A stretch of 64,000 nt of DNA, taken from the NCBI RefSeq assembly GCF_900316465.1, contig NZ_ONDD01000011.1, positions 56,759-120,758 of the forward strand, written 5' to 3'. The translations under genes and the position numbers were made by a program. This DNA comes from an uncultured Fibrobacter sp. (GTDB lineage Bacteria > Fibrobacterota > Fibrobacteria > Fibrobacterales > Fibrobacteraceae). The first letter of the stretch is position 1, and every line of letters starts with the position of its first letter. The notes beneath the pieces were generated by a model, which ran no database searches, was not told the origin of the DNA, and saw only the letters and a program-made list of their open reading frames with translations. Below, piece by piece: positions 17,072-25,175 of this stretch.

Positions 17072-17103
17072 AAAAAAGCCCCTTAATTCAAGAAAAAGGG
17101 GGC
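17072..17103 (-). terminator. Terminator after CE2-like esterase gene
   Basis: Stem 17078-17084 (GCCCCTT) with 17096-17103 (AAGGGGGC, one bulge), followed on the minus strand by six Ts (As at 17072-17077), downstream of the stop at 17118. Confidence 0.75.
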
Positions 17104-17117
17104 CCTTGTACAAAAAA

Positions 17118-18218
17118 CTAGCGGGAAAGCCACCTTCCGAGGCGCCCAATCAGGGGTCGAACTGCCTTCGCCATGTCTTCGTGCGAATGTATGTCGGGGT
17201 GTCCCAGAAGTCCGACATTCGCCGTCGTGAGCGTCATGAATTCCAAATCGGACTTACCGGCAGCCTTTTGGGCGTCGTAAACCGCCTTCACTGTCGGGGT
17301 CAAGTCATCGTTAGGCCACACCTTGGTCGACAAAAGCAGGAACTTGACACCCGGATGGGCCTTACGGAGCTTATCGAGAAGTTCGGCGTAGGCCTTCTTG
17401 AAGGCGTCGTGCTTTGCGTAGGGCGGGTTCCCCTGGAAATCGTTGATTCCGATGAAAAGGACTATGACCTGCGGATGGAAAGAGTTAAAATCGTAACGGA
17501 TGGACTGCTCGGAAACGCCATTTGCAAGATCCCCCGGAGCTTCGCCCGGTACAGTAAAGTCATACAAACGCGGAATCGGCCATTCCGGCACGATGTTGTC
17601 GTAATTGCGCACAAGGCCTCGCCCGCTAAAGGCATTCACCTGGAAATCAGCCTTGTAACCATCGGCAATCAGGAACGCGAAACTCTTGGAAGCGTTCGTC
17701 TTTTCGAACACCAAGGATTCGTCCTGACCATTTTGGCCTTCGTCGCCAAAGCCCACGGTAAACGAGTCGCCAATGAATTCAATGCGGCGGTTGCTCGGTT
17801 TGGGAGGTTCTTCAAACTTGCCCGATTTGTCGGTGGCGACTCTGTATAGGTGAACGCCTCCCGGATTGCTTTCGCTGATTTTTATCAGGCGATAAAGGTG
17901 CGAACCTGCACCGGCGGTCGTTTTTACTTTATACACATTCCGTGCATTTGTTGTAAACACGGCAATCTCTTTTCCGTCTTCGTCAACACGGAATCTGGCT
18001 TCGCCTTCCAGTTCAAATTCCAGCGACTTTGCCGCGGCCTTGAACTGCACCATGGCTGCCGGGGCACTGGTACGGCTATATTCCTTTCCATGTTCCCAGC
18101 GACCGCTGAACAACAGGTTCTTAGAAAACTGATCCACGGAGACCTCCGCTCCAAATGAGAATGACGACATGAGGGCACAACCCACCAATGTCGAGTAAAT
18201 CCAATTCAAACAACGCAT
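17118..18218 (-). CDS. SGNH/GDSL esterase, carbohydrate esterase family 2-like
   Basis: A 366-residue secreted protein with a signal peptide (CLNWIYSTLVGCALMSSFSFG). Residues ~20-135 form a beta-sandwich (LEFELEGEARFRVDEDGKE) and the rest is an SGNH hydrolase: block I RRIEFIGDSFTVGFGDEG with the catalytic Ser near residue 150, block III VLFIGINDFQGNPP, and a C-terminal GHPDIHSHEDM carrying the probable catalytic His. This two-domain order matches CE2 acetyl esterases, which deacetylate xylan or mannan, consistent with GH26 and GH8 in the window. Start 18218 is preferred over an upstream frame extension to 18377, because it begins the signal peptide and lies 6 nt after TACTAT. It is divergent from the cytochrome gene. 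Confidence 0.85.
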   Translation of the reverse strand: MRCLNWIYSTLVGCALMSSFSFGAEVSVDQFSKNLLFSGRWEHGKEYSRTSAPAAMVQFKAAAKSLEFELEGEARFRVDEDGKEIAVFTTNARNVYKVKTTAGAGSHLYRLIKISESNPGGVHLYRVATDKSGKFEEPPKPSNRRIEFIGDSFTVGFGDEGQNGQDESLVFEKTNASKSFAFLIADGYKADFQVNAFSGRGLVRNYDNIVPEWPIPRLYDFTVPGEAPGDLANGVSEQSIRYDFNSFHPQVIVLFIGINDFQGNPPYAKHDAFKKAYAELLDKLRKAHPGVKFLLLSTKVWPNDDLTPTVKAVYDAQKAAGKSDLEFMTLTTANVGLLGHPDIHSHEDMAKAVRPLIGRLGRWLSR

Positions 18219-18224
18219 AAGGGA

Positions 18225-18230
18225 ATAGTA
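18225..18230 (-). promoter_or_regulatory. Putative -10 hexamer before CE2-like gene
   Basis: TACTAT on the minus strand lies 6 nt (TCCCTT) before ATG 18218. It sits back to back with the TACATT of the divergent cytochrome gene, about 20 bp away. Confidence 0.4.
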
Positions 18231-18244
18231 GTAAAATAGTTTTC

Positions 18245-18250
18245 TACATT
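18245..18250 (+). promoter_or_regulatory. Putative -10 hexamer before cytochrome gene
   Basis: TACATT lies 7 nt (GCTTTAC) before ATG 18258, with no ribosome-binding purine run. The TTG at 18249 opens the same frame but overlaps this hexamer, so the ATG is preferred. Confidence 0.35.
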
Positions 18251-18257
18251 GCTTTAC

Positions 18258-18734
18258 ATGAAACTTGCTCGGTTGGCATCTACAGGGATATTGGCCTTGG
18301 CAGCTTACGGTATGCTGCTCGGGGCCTCTGCATTTGCCGAAAACGGCAAGCCGGCCGAAACGAAACCGGCAGTGCAAAAACCCGAACCGGGCTCCCCCGG
18401 CGACACGCTCACGCGCGAAGACGCCCGCATGGCACTCCTTGTGTACAAACTGCTTGACAAGGACGGAAAAATCAAGGGCGCAAACATTGAACGCGGCAAA
18501 AAACTATTCATGCAAAACTGCAGGCCCTGCCACGGCGACGACGGCCGGCGCTTCAACTTTTCGCTCTATTACGAAAAGCCCGCCTTTATTGGTGACCGCG
18601 CACGCGAAGAAATGCCCACCTTCTGGCACCAGATAAACTTTGGCGACAAAGAACGCGGCATGGAAGCCTACATCGACGAGTTCACGTTACAGGAACTCAT
18701 CGATATTGCAGGCTTTGCACAAACGCTGCCGTAA
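18258..18734 (+). CDS. Small monohaem c-type cytochrome
   Basis: A 158-residue exported protein: signal peptide with LASTGILALAAYGMLLGASAFA, a Pro/Lys/Glu linker (residues ~28-50), then one CXXCH haem site (QNCRPCHGDD near residue 91) in a context typical of class I cytochrome c, with GANIERGKKLFMQNC before it and EEMPTFWHQINFGD after it, where Met could be the distal ligand. It would carry electrons in the periplasm and needs a haem c maturation system, which is not in this window. No oxidase or reductase gene is adjacent. Its stop codon directly abuts the stop of the converging gene at 18735. Confidence 0.85.
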   Translation: MKLARLASTGILALAAYGMLLGASAFAENGKPAETKPAVQKPEPGSPGDTLTREDARMALLVYKLLDKDGKIKGANIERGKKLFMQNCRPCHGDDGRRFNFSLYYEKPAFIGDRAREEMPTFWHQINFGDKERGMEAYIDEFTLQELIDIAGFAQTLP

Positions 18735-20621
18735 TTACTGCGGCTGGCGGCCGTTATAGACCTTGACTTCTTGAATAAACGAAAGTTCCAACAGTTCGGG
18801 GACTTCGCTTCCGTACGGCTGGATTTCGATTGTCTGCGGAGACTTCGCAAGCTTTAACGCATGCACAAAGAAACTTCTTTCGACTTCGTTGTCGCCGCGC
18901 TTGGTCGGGTTCTTGACCTTGGCCCCAATGAGCGCACCCACGGTCTTCGCATAGCGCAACACCTTCACCAAGTCAAACGTACTCAGCTTCTGGTAGTTGT
19001 TGCCGTACTTCGTAGAATTGAGTGCCGTCTGCAAGGTTTCCGAGTTGGCGGTATCCTTGAGTTCGTAGTCCGGAGCCTTCGCTTCGGGCCATGCGACCAC
19101 AAATTCCTTGCGCCATTCTTCAGTCGGAGCACTCGAGCGGTTCACGTTCTTGCGTTCCACGAACGGGCAATAACCGTAGTTCGTAAGGATTTCAAAGGCA
19201 CGCGATTCCATTTCGGGCTTGAGCACAAAACCGTAGCCGGCAATGTATTCGTTGGCGCATTCCATGAACTGCGGGAATCGGGAAAGCTCGTTCAACACGT
19301 CGGTGTTTTCGATCTTGAGCAAACGAACCGTCTGCACGCGGGCGCCGTAGTAAGACGAATTCCATTCGGCAATCGTCGATTCCACGTTGACCGGCGGCTT
19401 GATCCAGCCCTTGAAATTTTCAATTTCAGATTCGGCAATGCCGCACTTGAGACCGCGGAGATAGCTTTCGCGATTCAGCGAGAAGCGCAAGTACACTTCG
19501 TCGTTTTCAACCTTCGCAAGGCAGGCAAGCATCAAGAGCACGCGCGGCGAAGTTCCGGTCGAGGCAATCAGTTCGAAGTTCGGCAAACAAGAAATATTCT
19601 GTTCCGGCACCGACGCAATCGAAGATTCCAGCCAGTCGCGGCCGGCCTGTTCAAGCGAGACTGCGGCCACCTTGCCGCCCACCATGGTAAAGCGGACAAG
19701 GCCCAAGAGCCAAAGTTCGCGCAGCGGACGCGGCAAGTATTCCCAAGCGATCAGGCCATCTTTTTCTTGCAGGCGGAACGTCGGGTCCAATACCCAGAAA
19801 ATAGAAGACGCAAAGAGAGCCGTACGCGGCTTGTCGAGCATGCGGAGCAATCGCACGCAATGACTACGGTCGCCGCGGAAACGTTCCTTGAGCCACCAGG
19901 AAACCAAGTCCTGGTGCAGGCGGAAGCCGTTCTTGCGGATAAATTCAAGAGCCTTTTCCGTAGGGACAAGGCATGCGTCTTCCTGTTCCAGCCAGCCGTT
20001 ACCGGTAAGGAAACTGAAAATCAGGGAGACTTCGTTTTCGGCAGTCTTTTCGGAGATGCGCCTTGCAGAAGTAAACGCTTCGGTGCAAATCTGGTAACTG
20101 CGGCGGTGCAATGCATTGCTGTTGTTGACCTTGAGGTCGCCGGTCATGGCCAGGGCGAGCACCTCGCAAATATGCCAGTCAATCAGGTTCTGGTAGAACA
20201 GGTCTGCACCCTTTACAGCGGGAGCCTCCACAAGCAGTTCATCAAAAATACCGAGGAAGTTCGCAAAGCCATAATACACCGAGGTGTTTGTAGACGGGCT
20301 GCGCCAAAGCACGTACTCGCGGCACATTTCGAGCAAGAAAGTCTGCAGGTCGCGGCACTTGCTTACAGGAACCGTCAGTCGAAGTTCATTAAAGGTAAGA
20401 CCTCTAGATGCACTATTATAAATCAAAGTCATGCAGTGGCGCTGCCACGGTTCCATCTTCTGGAACAGGCCTGCAACACGTTCTTTGTCGTTATAAAAAC
20501 CGAGCGTTTCATCTTGGATGAGGGCGTTGTTCAACAGGCCCTTGTGACCAAAAGCCTTCGCATGTGCATTGCGAAGCAGAGGCTTGGACATCCCTTCAAA
20601 AAATGCATTCAAATCAAACAT
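18735..20621 (-). CDS. Large protein with helicase XPB/Ssl2 N-terminal-like domain
   Basis: A 628-residue soluble protein without signal peptide. The middle region (about residues 345-430) reads ISCLPNFELIAS, then LLMLACLAKVENDEVYLRFS and SRESYLRGL-like helices, resembling the domain placed at the N-terminus of XPB/Ssl2 helicases (PF13625-like, also found in free-standing 'helicase-associated' proteins). No Walker A (GxGKT) or DExH motif is present, so it is not itself a helicase. The N-terminal part contains winged-helix-like segments (GLTFNELRLTVPVSKCRDLQ). The C-terminal EIQPYGSEVPELLEL is unassigned. Expected partner: an XPB-like helicase elsewhere in the genome. Start ATG 20621 has AAAGG 8 nt upstream. 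The family assignment is tentative. Confidence 0.55.
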   Translation of the reverse strand: MFDLNAFFEGMSKPLLRNAHAKAFGHKGLLNNALIQDETLGFYNDKERVAGLFQKMEPWQRHCMTLIYNSASRGLTFNELRLTVPVSKCRDLQTFLLEMCREYVLWRSPSTNTSVYYGFANFLGIFDELLVEAPAVKGADLFYQNLIDWHICEVLALAMTGDLKVNNSNALHRRSYQICTEAFTSARRISEKTAENEVSLIFSFLTGNGWLEQEDACLVPTEKALEFIRKNGFRLHQDLVSWWLKERFRGDRSHCVRLLRMLDKPRTALFASSIFWVLDPTFRLQEKDGLIAWEYLPRPLRELWLLGLVRFTMVGGKVAAVSLEQAGRDWLESSIASVPEQNISCLPNFELIASTGTSPRVLLMLACLAKVENDEVYLRFSLNRESYLRGLKCGIAESEIENFKGWIKPPVNVESTIAEWNSSYYGARVQTVRLLKIENTDVLNELSRFPQFMECANEYIAGYGFVLKPEMESRAFEILTNYGYCPFVERKNVNRSSAPTEEWRKEFVVAWPEAKAPDYELKDTANSETLQTALNSTKYGNNYQKLSTFDLVKVLRYAKTVGALIGAKVKNPTKRGDNEVERSFFVHALKLAKSPQTIEIQPYGSEVPELLELSFIQEVKVYNGRQPQ

Positions 20622-20644
20622 CAAATCAACCTTTATTGGGGAGC

Positions 20645-20652
20645 CAAATATA
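20645..20652 (-). promoter_or_regulatory. Bacteroidetes-like -7 element (TAnnTTTG)
   Basis: TATATTTG on the minus strand, about 23 nt before ATG 20621. It exactly matches the TAnnTTTG form known for Bacteroidetes sigma-A promoters. This gene, unlike the leaderless candidates, has a ribosome site (AAAGG) in between. Confidence 0.45.
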
Positions 20653-20660
20653 GTAAAAAA

Positions 20661-21563
20661 TCACCTTATCGGTTTCTTACGTTTCTCGGTCCTTTTCAAT
20701 AAGCCCGTCAAAAAACGGAAAAATCTTTCAGATCGTGAATTATCCTGCTTGTTCCGGCGCAGCGTAATCACAATATCACGCTTAAATTCGGCATCAGTGA
20801 TTTTCAAAAGACGGATACGGCGGTTGTTGATTCGCCCCCACGAATATTCTGGCCAGAACCCCACACCGATTCCGCTAGCAATAGCATCTTTTACAGCGAG
20901 TGCATTATCGCTTTCAAAAATGATATGCGTCTTGAACCCGACTCGTTCACAATACTCGTTACAAATATTGCGCAATTGCTTGGAACCATAGAGCCCGATA
21001 AAGTTCGTCTCTTGCAATTCCTTGAGGCTGATGCTGTCGCGCTTGCGGTACTGCGATGTATTCGGCACAGCCAAGAAAATGTTTTCGGAGCAGACAAAAC
21101 TTTCTTCATCGTCGGAACTGTATTTTTGCGCAGACGCCTTGTAGTTTGCATACGTACGAACGCAGATGTCATAAAGCGTTGTTTCTTCGTTCTGCACCAG
21201 GTTGAATCGCAAGTCAGGATCGTTTTGCTTATATAAGATAACGGCATTGGTCACGAACGTCGAAGCCGCAAGCACATTCAAGTTTAAGGTTGCCGATTGT
21301 TCATTTTCCATGGCACGGAGCTGTGCCGGGAGCGCTTCGATATCTTCGTAAAGAGGCTTTACTTTCTTATAAAAAAATTCCCCGATTTCTGTTAATTTGA
21401 TGTTTCGGCCCTGAGTCTTGAAGAGTTTGACACCAAGTTCGTCTTCAAGTTTATGAAGAGCATGCGTAAGCGCAGGCTGCACAATACATAGGGTTTTCGC
21501 ACTTTGCGTGACATGCTCCGTGCGGGCCACCTCCAAGAAATATTTCAAATGCGTAAGTTCCAT
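20661..21563 (-). CDS. LysR family transcriptional regulator
   Basis: A 300-residue regulator. The N-terminal winged HTH is typical: MELTHLKYFLEVARTEHVTQ, then SAKTLCIVQPALTHALHKLE and ELGVKLFKTQGRNIKLTEIG (residues 1-60), followed by the substrate-binding region (~90-285, with ASGIGVGFWPEYSWG near 235). It is divergent from the lipoprotein/transporter genes at 21682-23949, with a perfect inverted repeat at 21585-21607 between them, so control of those genes and of itself is likely. The effector is unknown. The C-terminus ends in a basic run (LLKRTEKRKKPIR). Confidence 0.92.
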   Translation of the reverse strand: MELTHLKYFLEVARTEHVTQSAKTLCIVQPALTHALHKLEDELGVKLFKTQGRNIKLTEIGEFFYKKVKPLYEDIEALPAQLRAMENEQSATLNLNVLAASTFVTNAVILYKQNDPDLRFNLVQNEETTLYDICVRTYANYKASAQKYSSDDEESFVCSENIFLAVPNTSQYRKRDSISLKELQETNFIGLYGSKQLRNICNEYCERVGFKTHIIFESDNALAVKDAIASGIGVGFWPEYSWGRINNRRIRLLKITDAEFKRDIVITLRRNKQDNSRSERFFRFLTGLLKRTEKRKKPIR

Positions 21564-21584
21564 ACAATTTTCTTATCTAAAACA

Positions 21585-21607
21585 ATTCATCAAAAATATT
21601 GATGAAT
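21585..21607. promoter_or_regulatory. Inverted repeat, candidate LysR operator
   Basis: ATTCATCA, 7 nt, then TGATGAAT: a perfect 8-bp inverted repeat between the LysR gene and the divergent lipoprotein gene. It contains T-N11-A spacing typical of LysR-type boxes. It sits 22 nt upstream of the LysR ATG. It could also act as an RNA hairpin. Confidence 0.55.
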
Positions 21608-21681
21608 TAAATATAAATAATCTATTAGACAATATGAATCGCCGGTTCTAAATTTGCACGCGAAAACAACAAGGAGTACTT

Positions 21682-22245
21682 ATGAAACCGACATTCAAGA
21701 CCATCGCACTCACCACCATTACACTGGGCGCCGCCGCAATTCTCTCGGCATGCGACCAGGCAAATACCTGCAAGTACGATGAAGCCGCCAACACGCTTTC
21801 TTGCTCCGAAAAGACTTACAAGACCGCAAACCTCGGCGGTAAAGTCTGGATGGCTGAAAACATTGCCGCCTACATTCCCGACTCCAGTGTCTGCTACGGC
21901 AACGAACACGTCAACTGCGAAATCATGGGAAGACTCTACACCTGGAGCGCCGCGACAACAGGTCTTTGCCCGAAAGGCTGGACACTCCCCTCGCAAGAAG
22001 ATTTCAAGAAGGCCTTTGGCGGCGCCTCTACAGAAGCTCTTAAGCAAAGCGCCTTCAACATGCAATTCGCCGGATTCCGCTACTATGACGGAAAGTTTGC
22101 CGACTTGGATGCTAGCGCAAGCTTCTGGACCAGCGACAGCTACGACGATTCCAGAGCCTACCTCGTCCGCGCCACCGATTCCACTATCACTTACGAACAC
22201 TTCAACAAGAACATTGCCGCCTCGGTCCGTTGCATAAAAGAGTAA
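21682..22245 (+). CDS. Lipoprotein with Fibrobacter succinogenes major paralogous domain
   Basis: A 187-residue lipoprotein (signal with AAILSAC, Cys ~24). The body matches the Fib_succ_major domain (TIGR02145, FISUMP): TYKTANLGGKVWMAENIAAY, YGNEHVNCEIMGRLYTWSAA, LCPKGWTLPSQEDFKKAFGG, FRYYDGKFADLDASASFWTS and SVRCIKE at the end. The domain is abundant in Fibrobacter surface proteins; its function is unknown. A good ribosome site (AAGGAG, 7 nt) precedes ATG. It is the first gene of a probable unit with the YidE-like transporter (21 nt downstream) and divergent from the LysR regulator. Confidence 0.9.
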   Translation: MKPTFKTIALTTITLGAAAILSACDQANTCKYDEAANTLSCSEKTYKTANLGGKVWMAENIAAYIPDSSVCYGNEHVNCEIMGRLYTWSAATTGLCPKGWTLPSQEDFKKAFGGASTEALKQSAFNMQFAGFRYYDGKFADLDASASFWTSDSYDDSRAYLVRATDSTITYEHFNKNIAASVRCIKE

Positions 22246-22266
22246 ATTTAAAGACGGAGGGATAAA

Positions 22267-23949
22267 ATGACTTGGCTAATCGATTTATTCGCAAAGCCCT
22301 CGGTAGGGCAACAAGTATTAGCAATCGCGCTCACCGCCGCACTCGGCCTCATGATCGGAAAAATCAAGGTCAAGGGAATCGCGCTCGGTAGCGCAGGCGC
22401 CCTTTTCGTGGGCATTGGCCTTGGCCACCTGGGACTCCGTGTCGAGCCGAACGTCCTTCACTTTATTCAGGAATTCGGCTTGATCCTGTTTGTCTACACC
22501 ATAGGCATGCAAGTGGGCCCCGGATTCATGGATTCCATTCGCCGTCACGGCCTTGTACTGAACATCCTTTCGACAAGCATCGTGCTGCTCGGCGTTATCG
22601 TAACGCTCTGCCTGTACTTCTTTACAGATATGCATAACAACGTACCCGTACTCATAGGAATGCTTTGTGGCGCTGTCACGAACACGCCTTCCCTTGGAGC
22701 CGCTAACTCAGCCTTTGCCGCGGCCGGGGTGGACACGTCCCTCACGGGTATCGGGTACGCTGTTGCATATCCGTTCGGCGTCATCGGAATCATCTTGGTC
22801 ATGATTCTCGTGCGCCTCGTCTTTAGGCAAGACCCCGCGAAGGCAGCCGAAAAATATACGGCAGAAATCGCCGCCCACAGCAAAGAAATTGAATCTTGCA
22901 GTCTTACCGTTGAAAACCAGAACCTTTACGGAATCCAGCTCAAGGACATTCCGAACCTGATTTCGAGCGGAGTCGTCGTCACCCGCCTCTTGCGCGGAGA
23001 AAGCATTTTTACCCCGAACGGAAAGACGGTGATTGAACAAGGCGACAAGCTGCACATTGTGGGCATGCCCGAAGCCGTTTGCGCCATGGAAAAAATTATC
23101 GGCAAGCGTCTGGAAAAACCGATTACGCTTGAAACCAGCAACACCGACAAAAAGATTGTCGTCAAGACGATTCTCGTAACGAACAAGAAGATTCTCGGCC
23201 GCACCATCGGTTCGCTGGCTCTTGCAGAACGCTATGGCGTAAACATCAGCCGCGTCGTGCGCAGCGGATTCAAATTCACCGGCCGACTCGATTTAAGAAT
23301 CAAGTTCGCCGACAAGCTTAGAGTCGTCGGTACCGCCGAAGGAATCGAAGAAGCCGCCAAGGAACTGGGCAACTCGCTGACCGCTCTTGACCACCCCGAA
23401 ATTCTCCCTGCCTTCTTGGGCATTTTCCTCGGAGTCATTGTCGGAAGCATTCCTATCGCAATCCCTGGAATGCCGACGCCTCTCAAGCTCGGTCTCGCCG
23501 GCGGCCCGCTGATTGTAGCCATCCTCCTCAGCCGCAAGCGCAAAATCGGTCCGCTGAACTTCTTTATGGCCAACAGCGCAAACCTTATGCTCCGCGAATT
23601 CGGCCTCACGCTCTTCTTAAGTTGCGTCGGCCTGAATGCAGGCATCAAGTTCTTTGACGTGCTCCTGAACGGTGACGGCGTTTACTACATGGGACTTGCC
23701 GCACTCATCACCTTCGTGCCGCTCGCTATCGTCGCAACTGTCGGCCACCTGGTTTTCAAAGTCAACTACCTTTCGCTCTGCGGCGTACTCGCCGGCGCCA
23801 CCACCGACCCGCCCGCTCTCGCATTTGCCAACGGCCAAGCGAACAGCGAAGCAGTGAACATCGGCTACGCCTCCGTTTACCCGCTCACCATGCTGCTCAG
23901 AATCTTAAGCGGCCAAGTGCTCGCCATTTTGCTGCTTCAGGCCATATAG
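22267..23949 (+). CDS. YidE/YbjL/AspT-type transporter with two TrkA-C domains
   Basis: A 560-residue inner-membrane protein of the aspartate:alanine exchanger family. The architecture is duplicated: ~5 membrane helices (residues 10-190), two cytoplasmic RCK_C/TrkA-C domains (~205-295 with VVTRLLRGESIFTPNG and EQGDKLHIVGMPEAV; ~295-375 with INRLVRSG-like NISRVVRSGFKFTGRLDLRI and DKLRVVGTAEGIEE), then a second membrane block (~380-560). Both membrane halves carry the family's GAxTDPPALAFA-type motif: LCGAVTNTPSLGAANSAFAA in the first and GVLAGATTDPPALAFANGQA in the second. The substrate is unknown. GGAGG lies 8 nt before ATG. Likely LysR-controlled. Confidence 0.9.
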   Translation: MTWLIDLFAKPSVGQQVLAIALTAALGLMIGKIKVKGIALGSAGALFVGIGLGHLGLRVEPNVLHFIQEFGLILFVYTIGMQVGPGFMDSIRRHGLVLNILSTSIVLLGVIVTLCLYFFTDMHNNVPVLIGMLCGAVTNTPSLGAANSAFAAAGVDTSLTGIGYAVAYPFGVIGIILVMILVRLVFRQDPAKAAEKYTAEIAAHSKEIESCSLTVENQNLYGIQLKDIPNLISSGVVVTRLLRGESIFTPNGKTVIEQGDKLHIVGMPEAVCAMEKIIGKRLEKPITLETSNTDKKIVVKTILVTNKKILGRTIGSLALAERYGVNISRVVRSGFKFTGRLDLRIKFADKLRVVGTAEGIEEAAKELGNSLTALDHPEILPAFLGIFLGVIVGSIPIAIPGMPTPLKLGLAGGPLIVAILLSRKRKIGPLNFFMANSANLMLREFGLTLFLSCVGLNAGIKFFDVLLNGDGVYYMGLAALITFVPLAIVATVGHLVFKVNYLSLCGVLAGATTDPPALAFANGQANSEAVNIGYASVYPLTMLLRILSGQVLAILLLQAI

Positions 23950-24132
23950 TCAGCCGAATGGCCTTCTGTGAGCAGCAAGCGACTCGTATTAACGAGTCGT
24001 GGCTGCGACCTTTGATCACTTAGCGCTTTAGCGCTTATGTGAGCATGGCCCCCCTTGCGGGGGTAGCGAGGCGATATCACATTTTCATAGTGCGGTAGAG
24101 CCGAACGGTCTTTTAGTACTCCCTCGAACACT
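23950..24132 (+). other. Hairpin-rich non-coding stretch downstream of transporter
   Basis: No ORF is credible here. Several self-complementary segments follow each other: CGACTCGT/ACGAGTCG (23980-23987 with 23992-23999, 4-nt loop), AGCGCT-TT-AGCGCT near 24021-24034, and CCCCC-TTG-CGGGGG near 24049-24063. They lead into the terminator at 24133. A structured 3' UTR or small RNA is possible. Confidence 0.4.
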
Positions 24133-24164
24133 AAACGACCCTCCTTCCGGGGGGTCGTTTTTTT
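24133..24164 (+). terminator. Strong Rho-independent terminator
   Basis: Twelve-pair stem (24133-24144 with 24149-24160; AAACGACC..GGTCGTTT outer arms, one G-U pair) with loop TTCC and a T run to 24164, in the transporter's orientation. Confidence 0.85.
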
Positions 24165-24195
24165 GAAGTACTCTATTTTCTTTGCTTACAATTCT

Positions 24196-24939
24196 TTATC
24201 CAGCGGATTCTTCGTCTGCACCAGAATCAGCAGATTGTTCACCTGCACCCTGTTCAGCGGGTTGTTCGCCTGCACCAGGACCAGCGGGTTCTTCACCAGC
24301 GCCAGGGCCAGCGGGTTCTTCACCAGCGCCAGGGCCAGCGGGCTCTTCGCCGGCGCCAGGACCGGCAGGTTCTTCGCCTGCACCAGGGCCAGCAGGTTCT
24401 TCGCCTGCGCCAGGGCCGGCAGGTTCTTCACCTGCGCCAGGGCCGGCGGGTTCTTTGCCTTCACCCGGTTCAGCACCTTCTTCACCGGCGCCACCACCCA
24501 GGTCGACAGTTTCTTCGTCGCCACCCTGATTGGCAGGTTCCTTACCGGCACCCGGATTTTCGCCAGCGGGTTGTTTTTCATCGCCAGCAGGTTCTTCTGC
24601 AGCAGGCGTCTTGTTTTCCGAATCAGCAGGAGTGTCTGCCGAAGCCTTATTCTTGCAACCATCAACCGGTTTGCCCAACATCATCGGAGTAAAGATTGTT
24701 CCATCGCACTGTACGGTATCGGCATCTTCTTCCACATATACCTTGGCGCACATATTCTCGGTCGAAGAACAAGCAAGATTGATCGCTTCTTCAAGCGTTT
24801 GAACACTTGCCGGAACATTGCTGTTATTAGCGGGATTGCTGCTAGCAGCAGTGCCAGAAGAGGAACTGTCATCACCGCAAGCAACGAACGATGCCATTGC
24901 AAAGGCGGCAATAGGAAGGATGATTTTTTTGTTAAGCAT
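24196..24939 (-). CDS. Lipoprotein with cysteine module and 9-residue GAGEEPAGP repeats
   Basis: A 247-residue lipoprotein: signal ending MASFVAC (Cys ~21), then GDDSSSSG, a cysteine module at residues ~50-95 (LACSSTENMCAKVYV, VQCDGTIFTPMMLGKPVDGC), an acidic linker, and from ~160 to the C-terminus near-identical 9-residue units GAGEEPAGP (six full units plus GEGKEPAGP and degenerate GAGEQPAEQ, GAGEQSADS). Signal and cysteine module are homologous to the neighbouring lipoprotein at 25176. AAGGAG lies 7 nt before ATG. The repeats form an acidic, Gly/Pro-rich, probably extended chain; the function may be a surface spacer. Unit number is likely to vary between strains. Confidence 0.8.
   Translation of the reverse strand: MLNKKIILPIAAFAMASFVACGDDSSSSGTAASSNPANNSNVPASVQTLEEAINLACSSTENMCAKVYVEEDADTVQCDGTIFTPMMLGKPVDGCKNKASADTPADSENKTPAAEEPAGDEKQPAGENPGAGKEPANQGGDEETVDLGGGAGEEGAEPGEGKEPAGPGAGEEPAGPGAGEEPAGPGAGEEPAGPGAGEEPAGPGAGEEPAGPGAGEEPAGPGAGEQPAEQGAGEQSADSGADEESAG
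24250..24476 (-). repeat. 27-bp coding tandem repeats
   Basis: About seven in-frame 27-bp units encode GAGEEPAGP in the lipoprotein at 24196. Units differ mainly at third positions and keep the reading frame, so they are selected as protein repeats rather than being a CRISPR array. Confidence 0.85.
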
Positions 24940-25096
24940 TTGGACTCCTTATAGAACTAAAAACCATAAAGAAAACATATATCCGATTCAAAAAGAATCG
25001 GATACGCGGCGCTAGTAAAAAAATTTTTCTTGCTCTATTCTGGAGCAACAATATCGCTTTTTGGAACTTTTCGTCACGTTTTAGAAGCGTTTCCAC

Positions 25097-25127
25097 AAAA
25101 AAAAGACTCCCCTTCTGCAGGGAAGTC
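25097..25127 (-). terminator. Terminator after the 25176 lipoprotein gene
   Basis: GACT(25105-25108) with AGTC (25124-25127) plus inner CCC/GGG, followed on the minus strand by eight Ts. A second hairpin lies just before it at 25144-25164 (CAACAGG/CCTGTTG). Confidence 0.75.
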
Positions 25128-25175
25128 ATTTGTTGAGCTAAAGCAACAGGCCGTCAGCCTGTTGTCAGAGCTTTA

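Noticed and set aside
18861..20702. Long plus-strand ORF (613 codons) opposite the XPB-like gene
   Set aside because: Codon-bias shadow; low-complexity His/Arg/Val-rich translation.
24182..24529. Plus-strand SSPAPGPAG-repeat ORF
   Set aside because: It is the complement of the GAGEEPAGP repeat, whose lipoprotein frame has signal peptide and ribosome site.
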